A DNA stretch of 64,000 bases from Phycisphaerae bacterium (GTDB lineage Bacteria > Planctomycetota > Phycisphaerae > UBA1845 > PWPN01), in the NCBI GenBank assembly GCA_030372985.1, contig JAUCQB010000120.1, positions 1-64,000 on the forward strand. The letters are read 5' to 3'. The translations under genes and the position numbers were made by a program. Below the pieces are notes generated by a model. The model did not search any database. It was not told the origin of the DNA and saw only the letters and a list, made by a program, of their open reading frames with translations. Each line of letters begins with the position of its first letter. Position 1 is the first letter of the stretch. Shown here piece after piece: positions 1 to 11,000 of this stretch.

Positions 1-57
1 CGGCGCGAAGTGACACTCTGGCGGTTGTCCCAGAAACCCAATCGAAAAGGGCACCAG

Positions 58-1119
58 TTATCGATCCGTCCGTGCTTGCTCGGCAAACGCGATGATGTTT
101 GCCCACGGGGTCTCCGGTTGAATTCTGTTTGACGGGCAGAGAATGCAGCGGCGATCCGCCCTACAGACTGCCTTCAGCCGCCGCACCTCCGCGCGGACCT
201 CATCGGCCGAGCCGAACGGGAAGACACGCTGGGAACTGATCGTCGCACAAAGGGTGATGTGCCGGCCGAACTGGCGGTACAACTCGGCAAGGTCCATGCA
301 CTCCGGCTGTACCGGGTGGAGGATGTCGAAGCCGAGTTCCACGATATCGGGGACAATCTCCCGGATGTTGCCGCAACTGTGCAGGAACGTCCTCGCCTGG
401 GGGGTGCGGCTTCTGAGATCATCCAGAATCGCACGCCATCCCGGTTTGATGAACCGCCGCCACATGTCCGGCGAGATCTGCATGCCCGTTTGCATCCCCG
501 CGTCGTCGTAGAAGCACACCACGTCGATTCCCGCCCGTGCCGACGCCAGTGCAAGCCGCCGAGTGTAATCCGTGACCCTGGCGATGATCGCCTCAGCAAG
601 GGCCGGTTCGAGAATCAGGTCTGCCAGAAACTGCTCCATCCCGCGCAGCCACCAGGACCACTCATAGATGCTGCCGGCGTAGCCGAAGACCGGGTATCCT
701 CGCGCCTTGTACTCAGCGACGGGCGACAGATCGATCGTTTCGTCAATAGCGGGCGAGGGGCAGGCCTCGACATCTCGCGCCGACGTTGCCCTCGCCAACG
801 GCGGATAGGTGCGGCTGACAGAGCCCTCGACCTCGCAGGGGCCGTGTCCGATGCCCCATTCATCGAAGGTTGTGCCCGATTCGACGCTCGCATGATAGGC
901 GCGGGGATCATCTCCGCCGAACGCGGCCTTGAGCGAAAAAGTGCGGAAGTCGTAGTCAAAGTACTCAGCCGGGTCGGTCTGTCCGGTCATCTCTTCAAAC
1001 TGCCGCAGAATCGGCTGGGTAAAGCCCGGAATCGCGCCTACGTCCAAGGTGAAGGGGATCCAGCCAGGTGCGCCGTGGTCCAGCAGCTCTCGCAGGTTCT
1101 GCATCGGGCTGATGGACAT
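58..1119 (-). CDS. Uroporphyrinogen decarboxylase (URO-D)/methyltransferase-like family protein
   Basis: ORF 58..1659(-), but only the part from MSISPMQNLRELLDHGAPGW onward (ATG at 1119) looks like protein. The preceding ~180 aa are translated from a tandem repeat. URO-D-like motifs: FYDDAGMQ, FLHSCGNIREIVPDIVELGFDILHPVQPECMD. Confidence 0.8.
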   Translation of the reverse strand: MSISPMQNLRELLDHGAPGWIPFTLDVGAIPGFTQPILRQFEEMTGQTDPAEYFDYDFRTFSLKAAFGGDDPRAYHASVESGTTFDEWGIGHGPCEVEGSVSRTYPPLARATSARDVEACPSPAIDETIDLSPVAEYKARGYPVFGYAGSIYEWSWWLRGMEQFLADLILEPALAEAIIARVTDYTRRLALASARAGIDVVCFYDDAGMQTGMQISPDMWRRFIKPGWRAILDDLRSRTPQARTFLHSCGNIREIVPDIVELGFDILHPVQPECMDLAELYRQFGRHITLCATISSQRVFPFGSADEVRAEVRRLKAVCRADRRCILCPSNRIQPETPWANIIAFAEQARTDR

Positions 1120-1158
1120 GTCGATTTGACCTCTCGTGATTGGGGCCCGACGAGAGAG

Positions 1159-1390
1159 GGGGTCAGGCACCTTTTTGCCGGTTCTTCTACGCGGCCAAGT
1201 GCCGGTCGGACTCGCGGAGTTTCCCCATGTCATTCTGCCAACTGTATCAGGCAAAAAGGAGCCAGACCCCGGGCGAGAGAGGGGGTCAGGCACCTTTTTG
1301 CCGGCTCTTCTGCGCGGCCAACTGCCGCCCGGACTCGCAGAGTTTCCCCATGTCATCTTGCGAACCGCGTCAGGCAAACGGAGCCAGACC
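1159..1390. repeat. Tandem pair (123-bp period) of ~111-bp elements with imperfect inverted ends GGGGTCAGGCACCTTTTTGCC ... GGCAAAAAGGAGCCAGACCCC
   Basis: Unit 1 is 1159..1270, unit 2 is 1282..~1390, both preceded by cGAGAGAG. The two ends of unit 1 are inverted repeats differing at 2 of 21 positions. Confidence 0.85.
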
Positions 1391-1490
1391 ACGGCGCGCC
1401 ACACACGGGCGAGCCGCTCGACGTGGCTCGCGATCAACCGCCAGAGGCACCCGCTGCGTGAAGACCGTGGCCGCCCTTGGACGCCGGCGG

Positions 1491-2663
1491 CTACCGACCA
1501 TATTCGGCCAGCACGGCCGCGGCTTTTACGGCCGTTTGGCGCTCGACGCTGTAAGCGAGGCGTATGTGTCCCGGACGGCCGAAGCCCGATCCCGGCACCA
1601 CGATAACCCCCTTGTCTCTCAGGACGGCACAGCAGGCGACGTCGTCCGGCTCCGGGCACTGCGGGAAAATGTAAAAGGCGCCCATCGGCTCGACGAAACG
1701 GAACCCGCCGCGGGCCAACCCGTCGCAGAGAACCTGGCGGTTGTGCCGGTAGAGGTCCATGTCCACCCGGGCGTCCAGGCAGGCCAGAATCGACCGCTGC
1801 ATCAGCGCCGGAGCGTTCACGAAGCCGAGGACACGCGTGGCGGTCACGCAGGCACTGAACAAGGCTTCCAGTTCGCCGACGGCCGGCGAGAGGGCAATGT
1901 AGCCGATTCGTTCGCCGGCAAGGCCGAGATCCTTCGAGAACGAGCTGACGATGATGGAATTCGGGTATTCCGTGAACACGGCCGGGAGCGAAGTGTCGTC
2001 ATACACGATGTGGCGATACACGTCGTCGGAAAGAAGGTAGATCTCCCGGCCATGTCGCCGGGATGCCTCTTTGAGAACCGCCGCCATCTCCCGCATCAGT
2101 GCGCCCGAGTAGACGACGCCCGTCGGGTTGTTGGGGGTGTTGATGATGACCGCCTTGGTGCGATCGGTGATTGCTTCCGCGAGGCGACCGGGGTCGGGCT
2201 GAAAGGCGCCGTCGGACTCAACGATCCTGGCGACGCCGTTGTGGTTGTCGATGTAGAAGATGTATTCGACGAAGAACGGGGCGAAGATAATCACCTCGTC
2301 TCCGGGGTCGAGAATCGCCTTCAGCACCGCGTTGAGTGCCCCGGCCGCGCCGCAGCTCATGATCACATGATTCTCGTTAAGCTGGACGCCCTGCTCCTTC
2401 GACACCATTTGTGCTACGGCTGCCCGTGTCGTGGGAAAGCCGGCGTTATTCATGTATCGGTGGGTTCCCGAAGCAGGGTCATGTGCCGCCGACCGCATGC
2501 TTTCAAGGAAGCGTGAGGGGGGCTCCTCGATCGGATTGCCGAGCGAGAGATCGAAGACGGCGTCCGCGCCGCGTTCCTTCTTGATTCGTTCGGCGTCCTC
2601 GAACATTCGGCGGATCCACGACGAACGCTGCATCTGCTCGCGCATCTTCTGCGAAATACTCAC
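1491..2663 (-). CDS. PLP-dependent aminotransferase, class I/II
   Basis: NTPNNPTGVVYSG, LLSDDVYRHIVYDD, SSFSKDLGLAGERIGY (PLP lysine). ORF 1491..2939, but likely start is GTG 2663 or ATG 2645. Confidence 0.9.
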   Translation of the reverse strand: MSISQKMREQMQRSSWIRRMFEDAERIKKERGADAVFDLSLGNPIEEPPSRFLESMRSAAHDPASGTHRYMNNAGFPTTRAAVAQMVSKEQGVQLNENHVIMSCGAAGALNAVLKAILDPGDEVIIFAPFFVEYIFYIDNHNGVARIVESDGAFQPDPGRLAEAITDRTKAVIINTPNNPTGVVYSGALMREMAAVLKEASRRHGREIYLLSDDVYRHIVYDDTSLPAVFTEYPNSIIVSSFSKDLGLAGERIGYIALSPAVGELEALFSACVTATRVLGFVNAPALMQRSILACLDARVDMDLYRHNRQVLCDGLARGGFRFVEPMGAFYIFPQCPEPDDVACCAVLRDKGVIVVPGSGFGRPGHIRLAYSVERQTAVKAAAVLAEYGR

Positions 2664-2964
2664 GGCTGCCGTCTCCTGCGGCCCAGTTTCAAGGCTGCCG
2701 GCCGATGGGCGACGGTCGGCAACCGACATCGGACAATCGGCGAGACACACCGCCAATCCTGCTCGCCGCACGGCCGGCATATTACCCGCACTGATGCAGG
2801 CAATCCAGAAGGTTTCGTGGTATCCTTTGCCCACAGCCTGAGTGCTTACGGGCTGCAGTGTTGGCGGCCCGAAGGCCCTTGCGTGCATCTGCTGCTGTGG
2901 AAGCGGCCACTCCGGGGTCCCATGGCGACGTTGAGGCACAGAGGCAGTATGAGGTGCGCGGGCG

Positions 2965-4236
2965 ATGATTGTCGAAAACAGTACATCCTGGCGTCAGCTT
3001 GGCATGTTGGTGGCCGCAACACTTGCCGCTGTTCTTGGCGGCTGTTCGGCACCGCAGTCGCCCCGACCGCCTGCAGTGACCATCCCCACCACCGCACCCA
3101 AAGCCGTCGTGATGACGGAACAAGGGCTGCAGGTCCATCGCTCCCTGATTGTGATAGACGGCCACAATGATCTCCTGTGGCAGATACGGACCAAGGCGAA
3201 TTCTTCGTTCGACACAATGGATCTCCCCCGGCGCCAGGAATCCGTCCAGACCGATATTCCGCGATTGCGGCAGGGGGGTGTCGGGGCTCAGTTCTGGGTG
3301 GTCTACGTTCCCCCGGAGACCGAGAAGGAGGGCGGGGCCGCGAACATGGCCCTCGAACAGTTTGACCTCATCGACCGAATGATCGCGCGATATTCCGACG
3401 TTTTCGAGTTGGCGCGGACGGCGGCGGACGTCGAGCGGATTCACCAACAAGGCAAAATAGCGGCCCTGATCGGTATCGAGGGCGGCCATACGATCGAAAA
3501 CTCCCTCGACAACCTGTCGCTGTTCTATCGCCGCGGCGCCCGCTACATGGGGCTGACCCACTCGGAAACGACCGATTGGGCGGACTCCGCCACGGACGAG
3601 CCGCGTCATGGCGGACTGTCGGACTTTGGCGAGCGTGTCGTCCGGGAGATGAACCGCCTGGGGATGCTCGTGGATCTGGCCCACGTTTCGGCGGATGCCA
3701 TGCGTGACGCTCTGCAAATCAGCAAGGCGCCGGTCATCGTCTCGCACGCGTCGGCCTATACAATCGCCGCCCATCCGAGAAACGTGCCCGATGAGGTGCT
3801 TCGGATGATCGCGGCCAACGGCGGCGTCGTCATGGTGACCTTCTTCCCAGGTTACTCACATCCGCAAGGCGCACGCGCCATGGCCGGCTACTTCGAGCAG
3901 GAGCGGGCACTCAAGGAAAAGTACCCCGATCCGGAAGAGTTCAAGAAGGCCTGGCAGTCATACAGGAGCGCCAATCCGATTCCCAAAGGCGACGTCGGCA
4001 TGGTGGTCGATCATATCGACTACATCGTGCGCGTGGCCGGTATCGATCACGTCGGCCTCGGCTCGGATTATGACGGCGTCGGCCAGATGCCGTTCCAGTT
4101 GGAGGACGTGTCGGGATATCCGTATATCACGCAGGAACTGCTCAACCGGGGGTACTCGGTTTCGGACATCCGCAAAATCATGGGAGGCAACTCGCTTCGC
4201 GTGCTGAGACGTGCCGAAGAGGTCGCTCGCCAGTAG
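2965..4236 (+). CDS. Membrane dipeptidase (M19, renal dipeptidase-like), lipoprotein
   Basis: Lipobox AAVLGGCS; VIDGHNDLLW, GIEGGH, GLTHSETTDWADS, VDLAHVS, IVSHASA, HVGLGSDYDGV. Confidence 0.93.
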   Translation: MIVENSTSWRQLGMLVAATLAAVLGGCSAPQSPRPPAVTIPTTAPKAVVMTEQGLQVHRSLIVIDGHNDLLWQIRTKANSSFDTMDLPRRQESVQTDIPRLRQGGVGAQFWVVYVPPETEKEGGAANMALEQFDLIDRMIARYSDVFELARTAADVERIHQQGKIAALIGIEGGHTIENSLDNLSLFYRRGARYMGLTHSETTDWADSATDEPRHGGLSDFGERVVREMNRLGMLVDLAHVSADAMRDALQISKAPVIVSHASAYTIAAHPRNVPDEVLRMIAANGGVVMVTFFPGYSHPQGARAMAGYFEQERALKEKYPDPEEFKKAWQSYRSANPIPKGDVGMVVDHIDYIVRVAGIDHVGLGSDYDGVGQMPFQLEDVSGYPYITQELLNRGYSVSDIRKIMGGNSLRVLRRAEEVARQ

Positions 4237-4293
4237 AAGGAGTAGCGGGGTTGTCAGCACGCTGTCCGGCCGCAACCGGGCGGTTCCGCCGGA

Positions 4294-7200
4294 TCAGTTC
4301 AGGCACGCCGAGGGCGCGGGGACTGCCGGGCCTGAGATGCACGGCTCGAAGATTGCGAAATCCGCCTTGTCGACGTCGCTGTCGCCATCGAGTCTGGCAT
4401 TCTGACAGTCCGGATTCTGCTGAGGAATCGCCAGGCCGGACAAACAGGCCTGCAAGTGTCCGAAATCCGCCATGTCCACGTCGCCGTCGCGATCAAAGTC
4501 GCCCGTCACAGGCACGGGGCAGCCGTCGGGGCCGACAGGTATATCTGCGAATGTGCCCGGGCACGCATCGCAGGCATCACCTGCCGTGTCGCCATCCGAG
4601 TTTTCCTGTTGAGCGTTCGCGATGGCCGGGCAGTTGTCCTCGGCGTTGAGAAGTCCGTCGCCGTCCTTGTCGTCGTCGCAGGCATCACCGACCCGGTCCT
4701 GATCCGTGTCCTCCTGACCTGAGTTCGCAATGTCCGGGCAATTGTCGCAGGCGTTTCCGACGTCGTCGGAGTCGATATCCTCCTGTTGCGGATTCGCGAT
4801 CAGGGGGCAGTTGTCCTGAGCGTTGAGAACGCCGTCGCCATCAACGTCGTTATCACACGCGTCGCCCTGGCTGTCCTGGTCGATGTCCTCCTGTCCAGGG
4901 TTCGCCACGGTCGGGCAGTTGTCACACGCGTCGCCGAGTACGTCGTTGTCCGAATCCTCCTGCATGGGATTGGCGGCCAACGGGCAGTTGTCCTCGGCGT
5001 TCGGAACAGAGTCGCCATCCATATCGTCATCGCACGCATCGCCGATGCCGTCCTGGTCCTGGTCGTCCTGGCCAGGATTGGCGATGTCCGAACAATTGTC
5101 ACAAGCATCCCCGACTCCGTCGTTGTCCGAGTCCTCTTGCCCGGTGTTTTCGACAGAAGGACAGTTGTCCTGCGAGTTGGTGACGCTGTCGCCGTCCATG
5201 TCATCGTCGCAGAGGTCGCCGATCAGGTCGCCGTCCTGGTCTTCCTGGTCGGGGTTTGCGACGGCCGGACAATTGTCGCAAGCATCGCCCAGGCCATCGG
5301 TATCCCCGTCCTCCTGCTGGGGGTTATGGACTCCCAGGCAATTGTCGAGATGGTCGAATACGCCGTCCAGATCGTCGTCTACCGGGGCAACCTGGAGTAC
5401 CAGCAGCGTGATCTCCGCATCCTCCATTGTGAAGGCGAAGCTCTGCGAGGTGAAACCGGCGGTCACATCCTGCTCGTCCCAGGCGAGACCGCTGTAATGG
5501 GTGAGACTGGTGTCGCCGCCGGCGGCATCATCGCCGGGCTTGCCGAGATGCTTCAGCCTGGCCGACGTGACCTGGCAGGGAACCAGCCCCAGGTTGACCG
5601 TGATGGGCTGAGTGTCGTCGAAGTTGAGGCCCCAGATCATGATCGTCGAGTCGTCGCCTTCGTTCCTGGTCACGTAGATCCGGAAATTGCTGTTCGCCGG
5701 GTCATATCCCATCTGCGTGCTCGTGGCAATCAGCGCGTCGCCCATGTCGCTGACCAGTCCCTGAAACGCCAGCTTCGGACCAAGCTTGTTCTGAGGCTGC
5801 TCCCAGAATGTGCCGGCCAGCACGCCGTCCTCGGCGAATGTGAAACACGTTTCCACCACGCCGAGAGCGTTGGCCATCGAGGCCTGCATGTTCCCGGGGG
5901 CATCCCAGTTGACCGGATTCCATTCAGATGCAATGAAGTCGCAGGCCGTTCGACCGTTCTGAGAGAGGATCGACCGCATGCCGACCGTTCGGTCGTTCAG
6001 AAACTTCTTGTAGTCGCGCAGGGCCGTTGCCATACCTTCGTAGTAGCTCCAGTTGCTTTTGATCGCCCCGTAGTAGGGGTGGTAGGACACGAAATCCAGC
6101 CGGACGTCCGGGTCCGCCGCGAGCGCTGACAGCCACTGACCGCTGCCGTTCGGGTCCGAAGGAGTGATCAGGCACGGCCCGAACTCCAGCGACGGATCCA
6201 CCGCCAACATCGCCGCGCTGATCGTCTTGTACCGGTCGCGATAGTCGGCCGGCCCGAGATAGTGGCTGGTCAGGAAATCGCCAAGACTCCCCAACTCGGG
6301 TTCATTCCCGATCTCCCAGTATTGGACCCGCGGAACACTACCTTCCCCCGGTGCGGGCAGCTTCGGCTTGTCGTGCCAGTTGACGATGGAGTTGTATACG
6401 CGAAGATCTTCGCCCGCCAGATTGGCCTCGTCGCCCTGCCGGTAGTTTTGCAGGATGACGTTGGTGTATCGTACCCAGTCGGCCGCCAGTCCCTCCGGAT
6501 TGACGTTCTGGCAAACGAACACACCGGGATAGTTCGGGTCGGACCAGTCTCGGTACCCGCCGCCGAAGACATTGGCCGTCAGCACCGGCGCGGCATTGCG
6601 GTCACGTGCGGCTTGCAGGAACTCCAGGGTGGTGAACGCACCGCTCCAAGTGGGCGTCCCCCAACCGGAACCGCTGTCAATGTCTCGCCAGTCGTAGGTA
6701 TCGGCATCCAAGCCTCCGGCCAGACCGCGTCCCATCGACCCGGCGGCCAGATCCCACAGCGGACTCCACGCCGTGGTGGTGACCGACCGGTAGGGGCACT
6801 GTCCGCGAACCCATGAACTGAACGCCGCACCTTGGTAGTAGTCGATGACGGGTGTATCGCCCGTGGTGGTCACGTGGCTGCCGGGACCCCACGGCGAAGG
6901 ACAAGAGCCGGGCAGACTCCTTGAGGCCCGCGTGCTGAAGGTATAGGTCGTTCGCGGCAGCAAGCCGGCGATTGTTCTCGTTCCCCACGCAGCCTTGCTG
7001 GTCCACAGCGGTCTGGGTCCCAGCGAGCCATCCGCCTGGACGTACATCTTTCCCCCCACGCTGGGCGAAATCATGATTGCGTACTCGTCGTCCGACGTGT
7101 CCGCCGGGTTGATGGACAGCTTGACCGTCGTGCTTGTCGGGTTTGCGAGAATGGGTGGCTGAGGCGTCGCGCAGAAGGTCGAACACGATGCGGGGACGAC

Positions 7201-7839
7201 ATCGAAACTTGTCTGCCCATCAATCCAGCCGACCGCATATGATGTTCCGCCGATCACGCCGTCGGCGGCCCATGCGTCGGCATCGTTCATCACCGGGTTG
7301 AACGCCCAAGCCGGCTTGACGGTGAAGGTCCAGCTTACCGTCCGTGAGCCGCTGCCGCCCGTGGCTTTGCCGGTGACGGTCGTTTCGCATGAGACGGGTG
7401 TGATGTAGGCAATGCCACCCCAGGCGTCCGTTCGGTAAGCCCAGCGCCCGCCGCCCGTGGCATCCGCAATGACCCACGTTCCGCCCCATTGGGTCACGTC
7501 GGCATCCGACTTGCCCCAGTTCATGTAGCCGCGGCCTTGGTTCTGGTCGCCGCCGGCCTCGGTGTAATTGAGGAGCACGCGAATACACCGAATGCTGTCA
7601 TATCCGTCAGGATCGGAGAACGTCGTTGAGACCGTGTAAGGAGTCGTGTCGTCGGCGACCACCGTTGAGGAGTTCACGACCGGGAAACTGGTCATGATGG
7701 GCGCGCCGGCCCCCCAGCTTGAAGCAGCGAACACCGTAAGCACGACGCATGCCTGCGTCAGCCAAGCCCAACAACCTTTGTTCACCGGCTCAGTCCCTCC
7801 GACATCCGCGACGCGACTACCATGAGTATTGTAACACAT
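4294..7839 (-). CDS. Large secreted glycoside hydrolase-like protein (GH39/GH51-like clan A core, fibronectin-III-like region, thrombospondin type 3 repeats, C-terminal dockerin-like EF-hand pair)
   Basis: VQYWEIGNEPELGS (catalytic NE motif), FIASEWNPVNW; about 9 DNCPxxxNPxQEDxDxDxxGDACD units; C-term GDFDRDGDVDMADFGHLQACLSG...DGDSDVDKADFAIFEPCISGP. Signal peptide near N-terminus (alternative GTG start ~7785). Confidence 0.85.
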   Translation of the reverse strand: MCYNTHGSRVADVGGTEPVNKGCWAWLTQACVVLTVFAASSWGAGAPIMTSFPVVNSSTVVADDTTPYTVSTTFSDPDGYDSIRCIRVLLNYTEAGGDQNQGRGYMNWGKSDADVTQWGGTWVIADATGGGRWAYRTDAWGGIAYITPVSCETTVTGKATGGSGSRTVSWTFTVKPAWAFNPVMNDADAWAADGVIGGTSYAVGWIDGQTSFDVVPASCSTFCATPQPPILANPTSTTVKLSINPADTSDDEYAIMISPSVGGKMYVQADGSLGPRPLWTSKAAWGTRTIAGLLPRTTYTFSTRASRSLPGSCPSPWGPGSHVTTTGDTPVIDYYQGAAFSSWVRGQCPYRSVTTTAWSPLWDLAAGSMGRGLAGGLDADTYDWRDIDSGSGWGTPTWSGAFTTLEFLQAARDRNAAPVLTANVFGGGYRDWSDPNYPGVFVCQNVNPEGLAADWVRYTNVILQNYRQGDEANLAGEDLRVYNSIVNWHDKPKLPAPGEGSVPRVQYWEIGNEPELGSLGDFLTSHYLGPADYRDRYKTISAAMLAVDPSLEFGPCLITPSDPNGSGQWLSALAADPDVRLDFVSYHPYYGAIKSNWSYYEGMATALRDYKKFLNDRTVGMRSILSQNGRTACDFIASEWNPVNWDAPGNMQASMANALGVVETCFTFAEDGVLAGTFWEQPQNKLGPKLAFQGLVSDMGDALIATSTQMGYDPANSNFRIYVTRNEGDDSTIMIWGLNFDDTQPITVNLGLVPCQVTSARLKHLGKPGDDAAGGDTSLTHYSGLAWDEQDVTAGFTSQSFAFTMEDAEITLLVLQVAPVDDDLDGVFDHLDNCLGVHNPQQEDGDTDGLGDACDNCPAVANPDQEDQDGDLIGDLCDDDMDGDSVTNSQDNCPSVENTGQEDSDNDGVGDACDNCSDIANPGQDDQDQDGIGDACDDDMDGDSVPNAEDNCPLAANPMQEDSDNDVLGDACDNCPTVANPGQEDIDQDSQGDACDNDVDGDGVLNAQDNCPLIANPQQEDIDSDDVGNACDNCPDIANSGQEDTDQDRVGDACDDDKDGDGLLNAEDNCPAIANAQQENSDGDTAGDACDACPGTFADIPVGPDGCPVPVTGDFDRDGDVDMADFGHLQACLSGLAIPQQNPDCQNARLDGDSDVDKADFAIFEPCISGPAVPAPSACLN
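4560..5345 (-). repeat. In-gene tandem TSP3 calcium-binding repeats with a ~177-nt (59-aa) higher-order period
   Basis: gTTGTCCT(c/g)... recurs at ~4634, 4811, 4988, 5165; protein alternates 23-aa and 36-aa TSP3 units. Confidence 0.85.
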
Positions 7840-8097
7840 GGAGCAAGAACGTCTGATGGGTGGGAAGGATCTGCGGCCGGATTCTTTGCCCCACCGAAGT
7901 GGGTGATCAGCCGTCCGTCATTCGGCTGGCGAAAGGGCAGAGCTGTCGGCTCCTGCGACGCCAGCGCCATCGTCCTTTGCGGACCTTTGCCATCCGGACA
8001 CCAAAAATGTGATCTTAAGGTACTGCTGCCAAAGGAGTTACAGTGAGTATCGCAAAGTGCTTTGTGTTGCAGACCAATGCCGGACGCAGCTTGCTTC

Positions 8098-11000
8098 TTA
8101 GACCCTGAAAATGATTTCAAGCCTGTCCTCGGTTTTCAGGACGCATACTGCGTCGAGAGTGATGGTAACCCGAGAACCGTCCTGGCTCATGCCGGCCTGC
8201 AGAGATTGACCTGTTGCCGAGACTGCGACGGACTCCGCGCGAAAGCCGGTGGCCAGCTCGAACGCCAGTTTGCGAAGAGTCAGACGGCCGTGCCGAACAA
8301 CGATCGTGTCGGTTTGAGAGTCGTTCTGCCTGTTCTGTTCGAACGTTCCCCAACCCTCAGCCGAGGTGAAGGAGGACCGGAAGTGATCGGGCGAGATGCG
8401 AGGGGCAAACGCCAAGTAGCCCTGCGGCCCGTGATACTCGAAACCGCAGACGGCAAGGAAAACCCCGTAGCCGGCCATAGCTCGGGCATAGTGATCACCA
8501 CACTCAATCTCGTTCCAGGGGTTACGCTTGCGGGCATGATAGCGGTCATGGATCATCCGAGTGATGGCCAGGCCTTCCTGGACCATCCCCTCCCAGATCA
8601 TATGAGCCGCGACCTGGTACTCGAACCCGGTCATGCACTCGTTGAAATAGCCGGCGAAGCCCGCATCCTTGCCGCCGCCACTTGCGGTCTCCATGCCGCC
8701 CTTAGGCCACGTGCACATGAGCAAGCCGCCCTCGCCGGGCATGGCATACCATCGCCCGCCGGGAATCTTGTCGGCGGCCATGAGGCGGTAGGGGCCGATG
8801 TCGGGTGCGAAGTTGTATCGCCAGAGTGAGCGCAACGCAGACAGCGTGGGTTCAATCGGCACAATCCGCCCCAGGCCGACCTGGTGAGCCCATGATTGCC
8901 CGAACAACTGGTCAATATGACACCCGTTTGCCGTGCGCACCGTCTGGGGTTTGTCGGGGTCAGGAATGTGAATGAAGTACTCGCCGTTGAACAGTCGTTC
9001 GACCAGGTGCGTGGCACCTCGATCAGCGAGTTGGCGGCATCGCTCGGCAAATGCGACATCACCCATTTCCGTTGCCATCCTCTCGCCGGCGCCCACGGCC
9101 GCGAGGTAATGCGAGGAGATCCACGCGATCTGCCCGTACCAGGCGGCGTCAAGGGTGTTGTACTGGGCCCCATCGAGCAGGCCGTCCTGATCGATGTCGC
9201 GGCTCATGAGCAGTTCGATCGATTTGCGCAGACGCGGCCAGATGCGGCGCAGAAAACCGTCGTCTTTGGACATTTGGTGCTCGCGATAAGCTCGCAGGAT
9301 CGTGCCCGCCTGCCCGTCGACCGCCAGTTCGCGGTGAGCCTCCGCGCGATAGTGGATGATCCCTGTGGCATCGTCAAAAGCCAGACCGTAATCGACCATC
9401 TCCCGCGTACTGCGTTCGAGGGCCGGGAACAGCCGTCCGACCGCCTGGGCGTATTGCCAAACATGCGTGCAGGTGCCGCCGCAGCAGTAGTTGCCTTCCC
9501 ATCCGTAGAAACGGCCATTATCGAAGCGGTAGCAGGTCGCCGTGGCCAGCGTGGAGATGTTTGCCAGCGTGCGATCGAGCAGCCAGCAGGGAAGCGTCGA
9601 ATCGTACCAGGTGTCGTGCCAGAGCCGGGTCTGCGCCGAGAGCCGATCGAACTCGCGGGCCACGTAACGCACGACGTCCGCCGCGTCGCGGAAGCGCGTG
9701 CCGTAGAACCGACGAAGGCTGCGAGCGTTCTCGATGAATGAGAGCGAATCCCACCACAAGCCGTCGAAGTGCCAGGTGAGGATGAACACGAATTCGGCGT
9801 GCTCGCCTGCCACCAGACGCTTCTTGCCGCCGATGGCCCCGATCAGTCGCTGGCCGAAGTCGCGGGTGGCCTGATCTGGGCCGTCGTGAGGACCGAAGAG
9901 TGGAATCGGCAGCGCCCTGGTTGGCAAATCCGCGTCTGCAAAGACAGCATTGGCGTCCCCCAGCAAAGCCAGGGCCATCGTGCCATAGTCGGGCTGCTGT
10001 TCGAGGGAGAATGGTTCGTTCTTTTGCCCGTCGGTGAAAACGATCTCGTCGACGCCGACGTTGCCCCAGGCATCCTTGACGCCGTCCATGATCTGCAGCC
10101 GGGCCTGCTTGCCGGCGAACTCGCGGACGTCAAAATGCTCGATCCGCATGCGGTTGTTGTTGTGGCCGGCGGCCGTGCGGACGACCGCGCCGTCAATCAA
10201 CAGGTTCAGGCAGGTCCGGCCGGGGTGAGCTCCGCCGCCGATACGAAAGCGGATGTAGTCGCGTTCGACGGTGAAGTCCCTGCTGGTCATGCTGCCGATG
10301 TGGGAATCCGCGGCCGAGACGCTGCCGCCGCGGCGGGCACTGTGCGAGTTCACCACCCGCCGGCCGTGCGCGTTGACGTCGCCCTGGTACGAGGCGATCT
10401 CCGATGTCGGGATCGGTCCGTCGCCGAAAGCCGTGCCGGTCACGGTCCACTTGTCATAGGACGCGGACTCGAAATCGTCGAAAACGATGTCCGGCCTGGC
10501 CATGGGAGCCGGCTGTGACGCCGCCGGATTGGCCCGGGCCCGACATTCGAGCACGGTCATAGCCGGCTGCCGCAGAATCCGGTTCTCGCGCTGCCCCCGC
10601 CCAGGCTGTCCCGACGCCAGGCACACGCCGTTCTGGAGCCAGCCACCGAGCTCAACCTCGACCGGCGAGTCGCTGATATTCCGAACGGTGTAGCGCAGTA
10701 GCGTAGCCGGCAGGCCCGATTCGTCTTCGTTCAGCGGGATGAACGGCGAGAATGCTTCGAGGTTGACGACCACCGGCACGTCCTCATCGCGGTACTCGAC
10801 GAAACCGATGGGGTACTCGCCGCGAAAGCGGATGTCTCTGAAACCTCGCGCATCCAATTGCCGGACCTGGGAACGGTCTGCGCTGATGATTCGTATCGCA
10901 AAGCCCTGTTCGATTGGCGATTTCACCTCGGCCGGTTTGGCGTAGTGTGGTCCGCCGCCGCTTCGCCATTCCTCGGGGGCAGGCTGGTTGAGGATGTCCC

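Noticed and set aside
1120-1659. N-terminal ~180 aa of the 533-aa ORF 58..1659(-)
   Set aside because: Encoded by the tandem palindromic repeats (WGNSASPxGxWPRRRxGKKVPDPLSR twice) and no family similarity; the URO-D domain starts at 1119.
4560-5345. Regular repeats considered as a CRISPR array
   Set aside because: Units are in frame, degenerate at third positions and encode TSP3 calcium-binding repeats.
4786-6129. 447-aa plus-strand ORF antisense to the TSP3 protein
   Set aside because: Valine-rich artefact of reading a GC-rich repetitive gene backwards; the opposite strand has clear domains and a signal peptide.
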